Positions 49,948 through 60,173 of a stretch of DNA of 64,000 nt are shown piece after piece. This DNA is from Phymorhynchus buccinoides (Eukaryota > Mollusca > Gastropoda > Neogastropoda > Raphitomidae): positions 20,274,091-20,338,090 of the forward strand of contig CM065693.1 of NCBI GenBank assembly GCA_017654935.2, given 5' to 3'. The stretch's first letter is position 1. Each line of letters begins with the position of its first letter. The notes beneath the pieces were generated by a model, which was not told the DNA's origin, ran no database searches, and worked only from the letters and a program-made list of their open reading frames with translations. Both the position numbers and the translations under genes were made by a program.

Positions 49948-50141
49948 ACTCTGGCTAAAAGACTCCAGGGATCATCCCAATAGCCGGAGCACTTGAACAC
50001 TATGGTACAAATGCACCAGTTAGGGATGAGAACATTACGTGTGTGACCGTTTTTAATTACCCTGCCATGTGGGCAGCCACACTCCGTCTTCGGGGGGAAT
50101 ATATATACGGGTTAATTCATTCTTATATAGTCGCTTTCTGT

Positions 50142-50180
<39 letters not shown>

Positions 50181-50284
50181 GGGTTAATTCATTCTTATAT
50201 AGTCGCTTTCTGTGGCTCTCTCTCTCTCTCTCTCTCTCACTCTCTCTGTATGGGTTAATTCATTCTTATATAGTCGCTTTCTGT

Positions 50285-50320
<36 letters not shown>

Positions 50321-50383
50321 TGGGTCTCTCTTCTCTCTCACTCTCTCTGTATGGGTTAATTCATTCTTATATAGTCGCTTTCT

Positions 50384-50428
<45 letters not shown>

Positions 50429-50655
50429 ATTCTCTCTCTGTATCTGGGTTAATATTCTTATATAGTCGCTTTCTGTGGGCTCTCTCTCTCCTCTCTCTCT
50501 CTCTCACTCTCTCTGTATGGGTTAATTCATTCTTATATAGTCGCTTTCTGTGGCTCTCTCTCTCTCTCTCTCTCTAGGGTCTTCATTCTCTCTCTCTAGT
50601 CTCTCACTCTCTCTGTATGGGTTAATTCATTCTTATATAGTCGCTTTCTGTGGGT

Positions 50656-50708
<53 letters not shown>

Positions 50709-50743
50709 GGGTTAATTCATTCTTATATAGTCACTTTCTGTGG

Positions 50744-50792
<49 letters not shown>

Positions 50793-50961
50793 GGGTTAAT
50801 TCATTCTTATATAGTCACTTTCTGTGGGTCTCTCTCTCTCTCTCTCTGTATGGGTTAATTCATTCTTATATAGTCACTTTCTGTGGGTCTCTGGGTCTCT
50901 CTCTCTTCTCTCTCTCTCTCTCTGTATGGGTTAATTCATTCTTATATAGTCACTTTCTGTG

Positions 50962-51008
<47 letters not shown>

Positions 51009-51096
51009 GTTAATTCATTCTTATATAGTCACTTTCTGTGGCTCTCTCTCTCTCTCTCTCTCTCTCTCATTCTTATATCTTTCTGTGGGTCTCTGT

Positions 51097-51131
<35 letters not shown>

Positions 51132-51163
51132 GGTTAATTCATTCTTATATAGTCACTTTCTGT

Positions 51164-51202
<39 letters not shown>

Positions 51203-51300
51203 CGGGTTAATTCATTCTTATATAGTCACTTTCTGTGGCTCTCTCTCTCTCTCTCTCTCTGTATGGGTTAATTCATTCTTATATAGTCACTTTCTGTGGG

Positions 51301-51331
<31 letters not shown>

Positions 51332-51385
51332 CTTATATAGTCACTTTGGGTTAATTCATTCTTATATAGTCACTTTCTTTCTGTG

Positions 51386-51422
<37 letters not shown>

Positions 51423-51490
51423 GGGTTAATTCATTCTTATATAGTCACTTTCTGTGTCTCTCTCTCTCTCTCTCTCTCTCTATGGGTTAA

Positions 51491-51534
<44 letters not shown>

Positions 51535-51569
51535 GGGTTAATTCATTCTTATATAGTCACTTTCTTGGG

Positions 51570-51614
<45 letters not shown>

Positions 51615-51653
51615 GGGTTAATTCATTCTTAATTCATGTGGCTCTTCTGTGGG

Positions 51654-51684
<31 letters not shown>

Positions 51685-51715
51685 GGGTTAATTCATTCTT
51701 ATATAGTCACTTTCT

Positions 51716-51758
<43 letters not shown>

Positions 51759-51783
51759 GGGTTAATTCTCTTCTCTTTCTGTG

Positions 51784-51820
<37 letters not shown>

Positions 51821-51885
51821 GGGTTAATTCATTCTTAGTATAGTCTCTCTCTCTGTGGGTTAATTCATTCTAGTCACTTTCTGTG

Positions 51886-51930
<45 letters not shown>

Positions 51931-51964
51931 GGGTTAATTCATTCTTATATAGTCACTTTCTGTG

Positions 51965-52003
<39 letters not shown>

Positions 52004-52129
52004 GGTAATTCATTCTTATATAGGGTTAATTCATTCTTATATAGTCACTTTCTGTGTCTCTTTCTGTCTCTCTCTCTCTCTCTCTCTCTCTGTATGGGTT
52101 AATTCATTCTTATATAGTCACTTTCTGTG

Positions 52130-52164
<35 letters not shown>

Positions 52165-52197
52165 GGGTTAATTCATTCTTATATAGTCACTTTCTGT

Positions 52198-52236
<39 letters not shown>

Positions 52237-52278
52237 GGGTTAATTCATTCTGTATGGGTTATATAGTCTTTCTGTCTT

Positions 52279-52317
<39 letters not shown>

Positions 52318-52351
52318 GGGTTTAATTCATTCTTATATAGTCACTTTCTGT

Positions 52352-52409
<58 letters not shown>

Positions 52410-52510
52410 GGGTTAATTCATTCTTATATAGTCACTTTCTGTGGGTCTCTCTCTCTCTCTCTCTCTCTCTCTGTACGGGTTAATTCATTCTTATATAGTC
52501 ACTTTCTGTG

Positions 52511-52551
<41 letters not shown>

Positions 52552-52610
52552 CTCTCTCTTCTCTCTCTCTCTGTATGGGTTAATTCATTCTTATATAGTC
52601 ACTTTCTGTG

Positions 52611-52650
<40 letters not shown>

Positions 52651-52685
52651 CGGGTTAATTCATTCTTATATAGTCACTTTCTGTG

Positions 52686-52758
<73 letters not shown>

Positions 52759-52853
52759 GGTTAATTCATTCTTATATAGTCACTTTCTGTGTCTCTCTCT
52801 CTCTCTCTCTCTCTGTATGGGTTAAATTCATTCTTATATAGTCGCTTTCTGTG

Positions 52854-52898
<45 letters not shown>

Positions 52899-52931
52899 GG
52901 GTTAATTCATTCTTATATAGTCACTTTCTGT

Positions 52932-52981
<50 letters not shown>

Positions 52982-53014
52982 GGGTTAATTCATTCTTATA
53001 TAGTCACTTTCTGT

Positions 53015-53060
<46 letters not shown>

Positions 53061-53142
53061 TATATAGTCACTTCTGTATGGGTTAATTCTCTCTCTTCTA
53101 TCTCTCACTTTCTGTATGGGTTAATTCATTCTTATATAGTCG

Positions 53143-53187
<45 letters not shown>

Positions 53188-53222
53188 GGGTTAATTCATT
53201 CTTATATAGTCTGTGGGTCTCT

Positions 53223-53275
<53 letters not shown>

Positions 53276-53314
53276 GGGTTAATTCATTCTTATATAGTCA
53301 CTTTCTGTGGGTCA

Positions 53315-53362
<48 letters not shown>

Positions 53363-53397
53363 GGGTTAATTCATTCTTATATAGTCACTTTCTGTGG

Positions 53398-53434
<37 letters not shown>

Positions 53435-53471
53435 GTATGGGTTAATTCATTCTTATATAGTCACTTTCTGT

Positions 53472-53512
<41 letters not shown>

Positions 53513-53613
53513 CGGGTTAATTCATTCTTATATAGTCACTTTCTGTGGCTGGCTCTCTCTCTCTCTCTCTCTCTCTGTATGGGTTAATTCATTCTTATAT
53601 AGTCACTTTCTGT

Positions 53614-53653
<40 letters not shown>

Positions 53654-53710
53654 GGGTTAATTCATTCTTATATAGTCACTTTCTGTCACTTTCTGTGCTC
53701 TCTCTCTCTA

Positions 53711-53757
<47 letters not shown>

Positions 53758-53789
53758 GTATGGGTTAATTCATTCTTATATAGTCACTT

Positions 53790-53825
<36 letters not shown>

Positions 53826-53838
53826 CTGTACGGGTCCT

Positions 53839-53884
<46 letters not shown>

Positions 53885-53936
53885 GGGTTAATTCATTGTG
53901 GCTTATCTAGTCACTTTCTGTGGGTCACTTTCTGTG

Positions 53937-53979
<43 letters not shown>

Positions 53980-54007
53980 GGGTTAATTCATTCTTATATA
54001 GTCACTT

Positions 54008-54044
<37 letters not shown>

Positions 54045-54076
54045 AGGGTTAATTCATTCTTATATAGTCACTTTCT

Positions 54077-54119
<43 letters not shown>

Positions 54120-54156
54120 TATGGGTTAATTAATTCTTATATAGTCGCTTTCTGTG

Positions 54157-54194
<38 letters not shown>

Positions 54195-54231
54195 GTATGG
54201 GTTAATTAATTCTTATATAGTCGCTTTCTGT

Positions 54232-54274
<43 letters not shown>

Positions 54275-54314
54275 TCTGTATGGGTTAATTCATTCTTATA
54301 TAGTCACTTTCTGT

Positions 54315-54363
<49 letters not shown>

Positions 54364-54609
54364 GGGTTAATTCATTCTTATATAGTCACTTTCTGTGGCT
54401 CTCTCTCTCTCTCTCTCTCTCTGTATGGGTTAATTCATTCTTATATAGTCGCTTTCTGTGGGTCTCTCTCCTTCCCTCCTTCTCTCTCTCTCTCTCTCTC
54501 TGACAGATGTTTCCTTTATAGAGACAAAAAACAACCACACATAACAATTAAATAGAGCGAAATAATTTTGAGGGGCATGGCCTCTTTATCAATCCATGGA
54601 CTGACTTTT

Positions 54610-54642
<33 letters not shown>

Positions 54643-57600
54643 CAGACAGATAAGTCAGACAGACACAGAGAAATAAGGACAGATACAGAGATTATATTTC
54701 CATTTAACTATCGATCATCAATAACAACTTTTAAACAACGAAATGCTGATTAGTGTTCATCAATATAAATAAATTTGTAAACAATTAATCATCCAATTTT
54801 GTTATGTCATTTGCTCCTTTATTGCAACCTACACTTTGTAAAGTTTAAAGACACACTGACGCATCACGAGTAAGTCCCTTGTTTTTTTCTGGGTAGCTGT
54901 GACCCACATACAAATGTCCCCAACTTCAAATTGAGGCTGCTCTTTAAAATGATGTTTCGTTTTCAATTTGGGGACATTCGTATGGCAGTCAAACCTGGTC
55001 AAAACAAGATTTCCTACCAGCTTTAAGAGTAAAAACATGTAAAACCCGTGATTTTGACACGTGTGGGTCTTTAAGTATTCTAGAGTGCTTTACATCGAAA
55101 CAAAATGTCTACTTACACTGTGAAGTCGGTGATTCCAACACACTGGATGATGTACACGCAGAATTGGAAGAAGAACACAAAGAAAAACACAAAAAAGTTG
55201 AAAGAACTGTCGCTCCTGCAACACACAAAACAAAAAACAATCACTAACAAAAAGCCAGTAACTTTTTTTTTAATTCAACATTTTGGTTTCTATCTAAAGC
55301 TGACCACCATGTTTTAATATCCGCAGACAAATCAGTTTCATGACATTCACCAGAATTGTAACTCTTCTAGCACCATGTGTGAATACATTCGCCCAGGACA
55401 TCACTCTACACTCCCACCAAATGCACAGACATTCACTGCCAAGTACCCTGCCACGTGTTTGTCTATTTTTAGAGCTTATGTCAGTGATTTATTTCCGTTA
55501 TGCGCACTAATAGCTTAAGCTTACCGTAATTTTCGGACTATAAGGCGATATTTTTTTCTCCAATTTCGACCTATGCTCCTAATAAACGAGGGCGCCCTAT
55601 TAGTGAACAAAATCATGAGAAGAGAGGCAACGATTGCCGTGTTCAGTACAGTCTACTGTAAGTCACAACATCGAAAGTGGCAATGAGTCGTACGACGAAT
55701 ACTCACGTTAAAATGCTTCAAAATCTCTGTTATCGTCCGAGATACCGTCCAACAGATGCCACAACTCTTCAATGGATGTAAAAAGCATCGTTGTAGAGCT
55801 AAAAATACCATAATTCTACCAGTTTTCGTGAAGAATTGTCCAAACACAACAACCGGAAGTGGAAGTTTTGATTATTTGAGAAGGGAGCCAACTCTCGTTT
55901 ACGACAACAATAATGGCGGTTGGTAAGCGTTTACAGGACGTGTACGGGCTTCAAACTTCGACTTTGTTTTGTGAGGTGTGTATTGCCTTATAAACAAGGG
56001 CGCCTTTTACTTGGATTTTTTCGGATTTTTCTTGAAAATTGCCCTATTCGCCTTATACACAGCAGCGCCTAATGAGCCGAAAAATACAGTACTCCTCTTG
56101 TCGGTTGAGATGCAACAGACAACCAAGAACGTCAAAAAACACATCATGTGACATGGCGCTATAAGAGCTAACTAATAATAATAATAGTACATTTATATAG
56201 TGCCTTACCTCAAATAAGCCTCCAGATTTTACACAAAATTCAGATTCTGTTATTATAGTTTCTTACTACAGTGGAACCTCCTTTATAAGACGTCCCATTA
56301 TAAGACTCCCTCCCACATAAGACCTATTTCTCTGAGACATTGCCCTTCTTTGTAAATATTAAAATTACCTCCCTTATAAGACCCCTCCCTTATAAGACAT
56401 CATTTTGGGTGATTTTTGAAGGTCTTAAAGGGAGGTTCCACTGTATGTTACCAGTCACATTAATTATATTAGGCGCAGGGGTCTCAGTCTAGGAAAAAAA
56501 GTCCAGTATCCGGTATCCGCGCACGACTGATGAAAATGATGTTGTACGTCCTCTCAGTCATAGACACATATGGGGCATTTGCAAATACAAAGATGGTGGG
56601 AACAATACTGGCTGCAATGCCCGGAGGCAGTGCAACACCAGTAAAGTCCCTAGTTTTTAACAATATAGATAGGTGTAGCAGTAACCACGCCTCAGTTAAC
56701 CCTTTCACCGCCAGCCATATTTCAGCCAAAAACGTCCATTAAATTTAGCTGGGTAGAGAACACAATCCATCTGCAGTATTGTGGATTCTTCTGTGACATA
56801 TATAAAATAAGGTCTACCCTTACTTCCCCAAAACTAAGACAATAGGGTCTTTGGATACTAGACCCCAATTTGATGCCTTTTAATGACATAGATGTTAAAT
56901 CACTGTGGTGCTAAAATGCGACTTTGGCGGTGAAAGGGTTAAACCTCATCGGCTATAGTACCGCCACAATATGATCCGCGCATGGCGTTCTGACCTGAAT
57001 GCCTTGTAGAGGGGCCTGTACCAGCAGATGAAGGAGCAGGGGGTGAAGAGCAGCAGCCACAGGATGGCCAGGCCGAAGGTGGTGCCCCCGTCAGAGTCCA
57101 CACAGAACCATGCCAGGCTGGCCAGCAAGTTCAGCATCAGCACGATCACATGGACTGAACACACATAGATATACGACACAGTTGTTGCTGAATATATCTA
57201 CCAGCACGATCACATGGACTGAACACACATAGAAATACGACACAGTTGTTGCTGAATATATCTACCAGCAGGATCACATGGACTGAACACACATAGAAAT
57301 ACGACACAGTTGCTGCTGAATATATCTACCAGCAGGATCACATGGACTGAAACACACAGAGAAATATGACACAGTTGCTGCTGAACATATCAGTAAATAC
57401 AACACAGTTGTTGCTGAACATATCAGACTAAACAGTAAAGCACCAGCACCACCACATGGACTGAGCACACACATAGAAATATGACACAGTTGCTGCTGAA
57501 CATATCAGTAAATACAACACAGTTGTTGCTGAACATATCAGACTAAACAGTAAAGCACCAGCACAATCACATGGACTGAACACACACATAGAAATATGAC

Positions 57601-59169
57601 ACAGTTGCTGCTGAACATATCAGTAAATACAACACAGTTGTTGCTGAACATATCAGACTAAACAGTAAAGCACCAGCACAATCACATGGACTGAACACAC
57701 ACATAGAAATATGACACAGTTGCTGCTGAACATATCAGTAAATACAACACAGTTGTTGCTGAATATATCTACCAGCACGATCACATGGACTGAACACACA
57801 TAGAAATATGACACAGTTGTTGCTGAATATATCTACCAGCACGATCACATGGACTGAACACACATAGAAATATGACACAGTTGTTGCTGAACATATCAGT
57901 AAATACAACACAGTTGTTGCTGAATATATCTACCAGCACGATCACATGGACTGAACACACATAGAAATATGACACAGTTGTTGCTGAATATATCTACCAG
58001 CACGATCACATGGACTGAACACACATAGAAATATGACACAGTTGTTGCTGAACATATCTACCAGCAGGATCACATGGACTGAACACACATAGAAATATGA
58101 CACAGTTGTTGCTGAATATATCTACCAGCACGATCACATGGACTGAACACACATAGAAATATGACACAGTTGTTGCTGAATATATCTACCAGCACGATCA
58201 CATGGACTGACCACACAGAGAAATACAACCAGACCTGCCAACCCTCTAACAGACCAAAAAGGAATATTTGTAGCAAGAAAGAGGAATGTTTGGGAGCTAA
58301 CAGGAATCTTACCTTCCACGCGTAAACATAATTTGAAGCAAACAATTTTCATCCTTGTGAACTTGTTTTGTTTAAAACTAGTCTTGTCTGGAAGTGTCAC
58401 AACTATTCCTAACACAATAGAAGCTTTTGGTTTGTTCCTCTGTCCTTTTTATTTGGGCAGACCAAGACGGTTGGTGCCATAGATGACTTAAATAATAAGA
58501 CTTGGAAGGAAGATAATGAATCAATTTAAGTTCATCTTTGTTCTCCTTTCCTTCCGTTGGCTTGAAAAAGTCGGTAATGGTGGAAGACGAAGTATGGGAG
58601 TTTGCAGTTTCAATAAGACGATGAGAAGTACTGTGGCATTTGATGTCTTGACACCCTCCATAGGAGACTTTTAAGTGTAGTGAGCACATCATACATCAAG
58701 CAAGATGCACACTTTCTACATCTCTGAATGCACAGATACTTTTCCATGTAATCTTGGCAGAAATATTGGTCTATTCTCTTTCTTTTCTCCCCAGTCTCAC
58801 ACACATCGAAGTGTCAATCGCCATCTTGACGGAAGTGTGCAAACAGAAACTGGAAAATCGGTTATATGCACAGCAGCTGTGCATAACACAATGAATTTGT
58901 GTGTTCAAAAAAACTTTTTTTAAAGTTTTGAAAGCTGAATGTTATGGACTTGAGCGGAAGGGCAGAAGAAATGTAGTCTGAGCGGAAGAAATGAACCACG
59001 CTTACTGAACATTGAAAAAACAAAAACCCAACAAACTCACATCCCCATAAGTAGAAGACAAACTTGACAATCCTCTGGAACTCCAAAGGGATGTCGACGT
59101 TGAAATCCTGATAAAAACATGGCCCCAAGGGAAAAAACTTGGGCAAAGGCGGCCAGTTGTTCTGCCGAT
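40217..59169 (-). CDS. SCAMP: Secretory carrier membrane protein (SCAMP), C-terminal two thirds, six exons with one alternative pair
   Basis: Exons at 59169-59041, 57154-56995, 55215-55117, then either 48273-48156 or 43108-42988, then 40384-40217. Every junction is GT/AG and the frame is continuous. The protein reads [12 protein letters not shown]...[11 protein letters not shown] (cytosolic lead-in), TM1, TM2, the hallmark E-peptide [13 protein letters not shown]3 ([12 protein letters not shown]), a loop plus TM4, and a cytosolic tail with [15 protein letters not shown]. These are diagnostic SCAMP motifs. SCAMPs are four-span proteins of recycling and secretory vesicles; the E-peptide between TM2 and TM3 acts in fusion-pore opening. 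The N-terminal NPF/coiled-coil part is absent, so a long or short type cannot be decided. Two homologous exons for loop plus TM4 indicate mutually exclusive splicing. Confidence 0.93.
40786..41390. mobile_element. 605-bp element with ~235-bp inverted arms (last SCAMP intron)
   Basis: TACAC-TAGCGACCAAAAGTTAAGG at the left, ccttaacttttggtcgc-TGTGTA at the right. Arms are nearly identical over about 235 bp around a ~130-bp centre. The gcgaccaaaagtt end recalls Tc1-type elements; TA at the ends fits. In the transcript it would form one long hairpin. Confidence 0.8.
41645..41976 (+). mobile_element. R1 SINE-like element (subfamily A), full length
   Basis: From ccctgtggggataccggggg to ggcctgggaatgcagaagaa; one of the most complete copies, in the last SCAMP intron. 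Confidence 0.85.
42372..42945 (-). mobile_element. R1 SINE-like element split by an M1 MITE
   Basis: R1 halves at 42372-42613 and 42860-42945 join across a TTAA-flanked insertion. The - strand runs from ccccgtggggatac to gcctgggaatgcagaag. Confidence 0.85.
42614..42859. mobile_element. Family-M1 MITE, 246 bp, TTAA target
   Basis: TTAACCCTTTCGCCGCCA / TTGGCGGTGAAAGGGTTAA. Inserted in R1 with duplicated TTAA. Other copies at 56696-56942 and 62034-62280. Confidence 0.9.
42988..43108 (-). CDS. SCAMP: SCAMP alternative exon 2 (loop + TM4, version b)
   Basis: A 121-nt exon with acceptor ccccctccctag|T and donor GTCAAG|gtactg. After completing valine it encodes 40 codons: [20 protein letters not shown], then [20 protein letters not shown]. 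The G-W-I start and the K before VH resemble the usual SCAMP sequence around TM4. Phases match those of the exon at 48273-48156 exactly. If it follows that exon, it is read out of frame and reaches a stop within this exon. Exclusive use is therefore expected. Confidence 0.9.
43193..43775. mobile_element. Family-Q MITE, ~580 bp, undisrupted
   Basis: TACCGTATTTTTCGGATCAT at the left and tatagtcagaaaattacggta at the right. Begins about 85 bp from the SCAMP exon at 42988-43108. It shares long interior blocks (cgtacacgtcctgtaaacgc, cgaaaactggtagaattatg) with 13.86-15.4 and 55.5 kb. Confidence 0.85.
44205..44430. mobile_element. Family-P element copy
   Basis: cttgtggcggtgccatagcc ... gaccaagaggacgtaaaact, inverted relative to 3437-3740. 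Confidence 0.65.
44806..45180 (+). pseudogene. Transposase-type zinc-finger remnant with internal 97-bp duplication
   Basis: A 124-codon frame contains [20 protein letters not shown] then [10 protein letters not shown] twice, followed by [10 protein letters not shown] and a stop. C-x2-C-R-x-N/F resembles the N-terminal zinc finger of hAT-type transposase proteins; the second half of the finger (H-x-H) is missing. The duplicated DNA blocks (about 44957-45053 and 45054-45150) are nearly identical. It lies antisense in a SCAMP intron. Assignment is by pattern only. Confidence 0.4.
45390..46260. repeat. ~100-118-bp tandem array, about eight units
   Basis: Units contain gagaatgacaaggcgtcctc, cactccataggtcacaccag and gtgattcggtgcactggttc. 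Some units lack a ~10-20 bp segment (acattttgaa), giving two length classes. Confidence 0.93.
46481..46659. mobile_element. Family-S MITE
   Basis: TACAGTGGAACCTCCCTTAT / ataagggaggttccactgta, TA at both ends, 179 bp. Confidence 0.88.
46660..47165. other. SCAMP intron, no feature recognised
   Basis: AT-rich unique sequence; two short opposed frames at 46880-47140 have no motif. Confidence 0.5.
47170..47690. repeat. ~95-bp tandem array, about five units, grown from a palindromic element
   Basis: Unit gggtttctgtatggaatttg tgcatatatgtgcacacggc ctcctgtttcttacttccag. The left flank (47170-47330) is an imperfect palindrome with the same gcgcatatat/cacggcc words as 17138-17329. Confidence 0.85.
48156..48273 (-). 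CDS. SCAMP: SCAMP alternative exon 1 (loop + TM4, version a)
   Basis: A 118-nt exon with acceptor ctgtccatgcag|C and donor GTCCAG|gtactg. It supplies the third base of valine and then 39 codons: [20 protein letters not shown], then [19 protein letters not shown]. It aligns along its whole length with the exon at 43108-42988 (G-x-I-x-G, V, K-N, A-G, M-x-F-V, F-F, LV conserved; about 40% identity by eye). It leaves in phase 0, ready to join VHRIYR of the last exon. It is shorter by one codon than its partner. A poly-G/(CT)n satellite related to its 5' flank begins about 20 bp upstream of the acceptor. Confidence 0.88.
48278..49606. repeat. Satellite with poly-G and (CT)n blocks beside SCAMP alternative exon 1
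   Basis: About ten units of ttcatggacagcatcagtgt, tcgggttagttcattctttc, tttctgtgg, poly-G, (CT)n, ccctccctcc. The first unit starts within 20 bp of the exon acceptor and shares catggacagcaccagtgt with the exon flank. Poly-G runs reach about 30. Confidence 0.9.
49610..49826. mobile_element. hAT-like short element inside the satellite
   Basis: CAGGGCTCCCA at the left, tgggatccctg at the right, with (CT)n on both sides. Interior rich in ggtccctgggac words. Confidence 0.55.
49896..50100 (-). mobile_element. SINE-like element, (GTT)n orientation, inside the satellite
   Basis: (ttg)n, then ctaaaagactccagggatca ... taccctgccatgtgggcagc. Separates the two satellite types. Confidence 0.7.
50100..54500. 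repeat. ~4.4-kb satellite, unit gggttaattcattcttatat-agtc(a/g)ctttctgtgg-(CT)n
   Basis: Around 55-60 units, each a ~36-bp constant core plus a (CT)n stretch of variable length. The core is homologous to the gggttagttcattctttcat-cgtcgctttctgtgg core of the 48278-49606 array, so both form one evolving satellite. The SLSLSL frames are artefacts. In SCAMP RNA it reads GA-rich. Confidence 0.95.
54844..55075. mobile_element. Family-U element
   Basis: agtcccttgtttttttctgg ... gacacgtgtgggtctttaag with an internal hairpin (catacaaatgtccccaactt against its inverse). Ends 42 bp before the TM3 exon. Confidence 0.6.
55117..55215 (-). CDS. SCAMP: SCAMP exon: TM3
   Basis: A 99-nt exon with acceptor gtgttgcag|GAG and donor ACAGT|gtaagt. 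It encodes [20 protein letters not shown] then [12 protein letters not shown] and the first two bases of a valine codon (GT). It is the common exon just upstream of the alternative pair. Either following exon completes the valine codon (GTC or GTT), so the protein is the same at the junction. Confidence 0.94.
55522..56091. mobile_element. Family-Q MITE, ~570 bp
   Basis: TACCGTAATTTTCGGACTAT at the left, gagccgaaaaatacagta at the right; inverted relative to the 43193 copy. Confidence 0.85.
56190..56505. mobile_element. Small palindromic element split by a family-S MITE
   Basis: The ccagattttacacaaaattc and aggcgcaggggtctcagtct words match 14505-14600. A family-S MITE (56267-56445) with TA at both ends interrupts it. 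Confidence 0.6.
56267..56445. mobile_element. Family-S MITE
   Basis: tacagtggaacctcctttat / aaagggaggttccactgta. Confidence 0.85.
56530..56972. mobile_element. Family-P element split by an M1 MITE
   Basis: Flanks cacgcctcagttaa and ttaaacctcatcggc rejoin exactly as in the uninterrupted copy at 3655-3675. Ends about 23 bp before the SCAMP TM1-TM2 exon donor. Confidence 0.85.
56696..56942. mobile_element. Family-M1 MITE, TTAA target
   Basis: TTAACCCTTTCACCGCCA / TGGCGGTGAAAGGGTTAA, with an empty site available for comparison at about 3662. Confidence 0.92.
56995..57154 (-). CDS. SCAMP: SCAMP exon: TM1, TM2 and E-peptide
   Basis: A 160-nt exon with acceptor gtgttcag|TCC and donor TTCAG|gtcaga. 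It encodes [20 protein letters not shown] (TM1), [20 protein letters not shown] (TM2), then [13 protein letters not shown]. The E-peptide is [11 protein letters not shown]. The split codon AG|G gives the R before SDSS. The first 17 exon bases and the adjoining intron are the seed of the 64-bp satellite immediately upstream, which repeats this acceptor site many times. Confidence 0.94.
57131..58215. repeat. 64-bp satellite containing copies of a SCAMP 3' splice site
   Basis: Unit on the + strand: ctaccagcacgatcacatgg, actgaacacacatagaaata, tgacacagttgttgctgaat. About 14 copies, some in ~117-bp composite units with cagtaaatacaacacagttg. On the - strand each holds gttcag|TCCATGTG, the acceptor and first 17 bases of the exon at 57154-56995. 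Confidence 0.95.
58235..58870 (-). pseudogene. Broken hAT-type transposase N-terminus (zinc finger)
   Basis: Two - strand frames overlap with a shift: one with KCASC (C-x2-C), the other with [16 protein letters not shown], then [10 protein letters not shown]-x2-C ... GG-x-x-D-I-K-x-H-x4-H followed by a short linker and S/T-x-x-x-F-F is the pattern of the BED-like finger in many hAT-derived proteins. The frame breaks, and no catalytic domain follows. It lies in a SCAMP intron on the same strand as SCAMP. Confidence 0.45.
59041..59169 (-). CDS. SCAMP: SCAMP exon: cytosolic segment before TM1
   Basis: A 129-nt exon with acceptor tgtttgtttcag|AT and donor GGAT|gtgagt. It enters with two bases of a split codon and leaves with one (phase 1 at both ends). 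It encodes [20 protein letters not shown] then [20 protein letters not shown] then WG. The RQNNWPPLP and D-F-x-V-D-I-P-x-E-F-Q motifs are SCAMP signatures. Its last base T joins TC of the next exon to make F, giving YLWGFH, as in the family pattern YLWxFH. Confidence 0.93.
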
Positions 59170-59269
59170 CTGAAACAAACAGAAAGTTTTTACAACATCC
59201 ATCATAACAAACATCAATGCATAGAATGTGCCGTAGAAATAGGTAACTAATAACTCATTTTTTAACATA

Positions 59270-59449
59270 TACATTGGAACCTCCCTTATAAGACCTCCCA
59301 TTATAAGACTCCCTCCCATATAAGACCTCCTTCTCTGAGACATTGCCATTCTTTGAAAGTATTAAAATCACCTCCCTTATAAGACCCCTCCCTAATAAGA
59401 CCTCATTTTGAATGATTTTTGAAGGTCTTGTAAGGGAGGTTCCACTGTA
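59270..59449. mobile_element. Family-S MITE
   Basis: tacattggaacctcccttat / gtaagggaggttccactgta, TA ends. Lies about 100 bp upstream (transcript sense) of the first visible SCAMP exon. Confidence 0.85.
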
Positions 59450-59734
59450 CAAGATAAATTATTTCATTTGGAAAACACAGTGTCACCAACATATATGCAA
59501 AAGTGTGCGTTTTGTCAGTCGTGTCTGGCTAAGACTTCCAGATAGCAGAGGCAGTAAATGCTATTCCCAAAACATTGCCAGAAACAGTGCCTGAGTAAGT
59601 TGAAAGTAAATGGTGCAGTCACAAATTCCTTCCAACTGGTTGGAAGTTTCATCCGACCAAAATTGGCATTTGTGATTTCTATTCACTCCGTCAAAAGAAA
59701 GGACCCTCCACCCACCCTGAGAGGATACCGGTGA

Positions 59735-60035
59735 GTCTTTTGTACAAATAGTTCCCCCACCTTCTGGAAGCTCTGTGCTTGTAACTTCCTCTAATCTGAC
59801 ACTCTCTTTGACTCTGTCTTTTCCCTTTGCTTACTGTCGACATGTCATCTACTATCTTTCTGCCTTACTGGTCCATTCTCCTGCCTTTGTTCTATAAACT
59901 CTTACAAAGATTTTCTTCAGCCATAGTCGGACATGCTGGGCCTATTTCTTAGTAAGGCGCATAACAGCAGCATGACGCATCTGCGCTCATATGAAAGGAA
60001 ACTGAGCGATCGAAGAAGAAGAAGAAGAAAGGAAA
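59735..60035 (+). mobile_element. R1 SINE-like element (subfamily B)
   Basis: accggtgagtcttttgtaca ... gccatagtcggacatgctgg ... actgagcgatcgaagaagaa. The 5' block is shared with subfamily A, the 3' block is the B module. Confidence 0.8.
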
Positions 60036-60173
60036 GGAAAGGAAACCTGTAGAATGGTCACAACCAGTTTAATCCAAATGGGTCGGATAGTCTGAGGCGG
60101 CTTTTTCCTGTGATCACCAACTTTACGTTAATGTCAACCAAAAATAAAAGCCATTTGAAGTAAGGCAGAACAC

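Noticed and set aside
50043..54555. Many 60-156-codon frames with [12 protein letters not shown] repeats
   Set aside because: They are satellite cores plus (CT)n read in all three frames; no start, codon bias or homologue is plausible.
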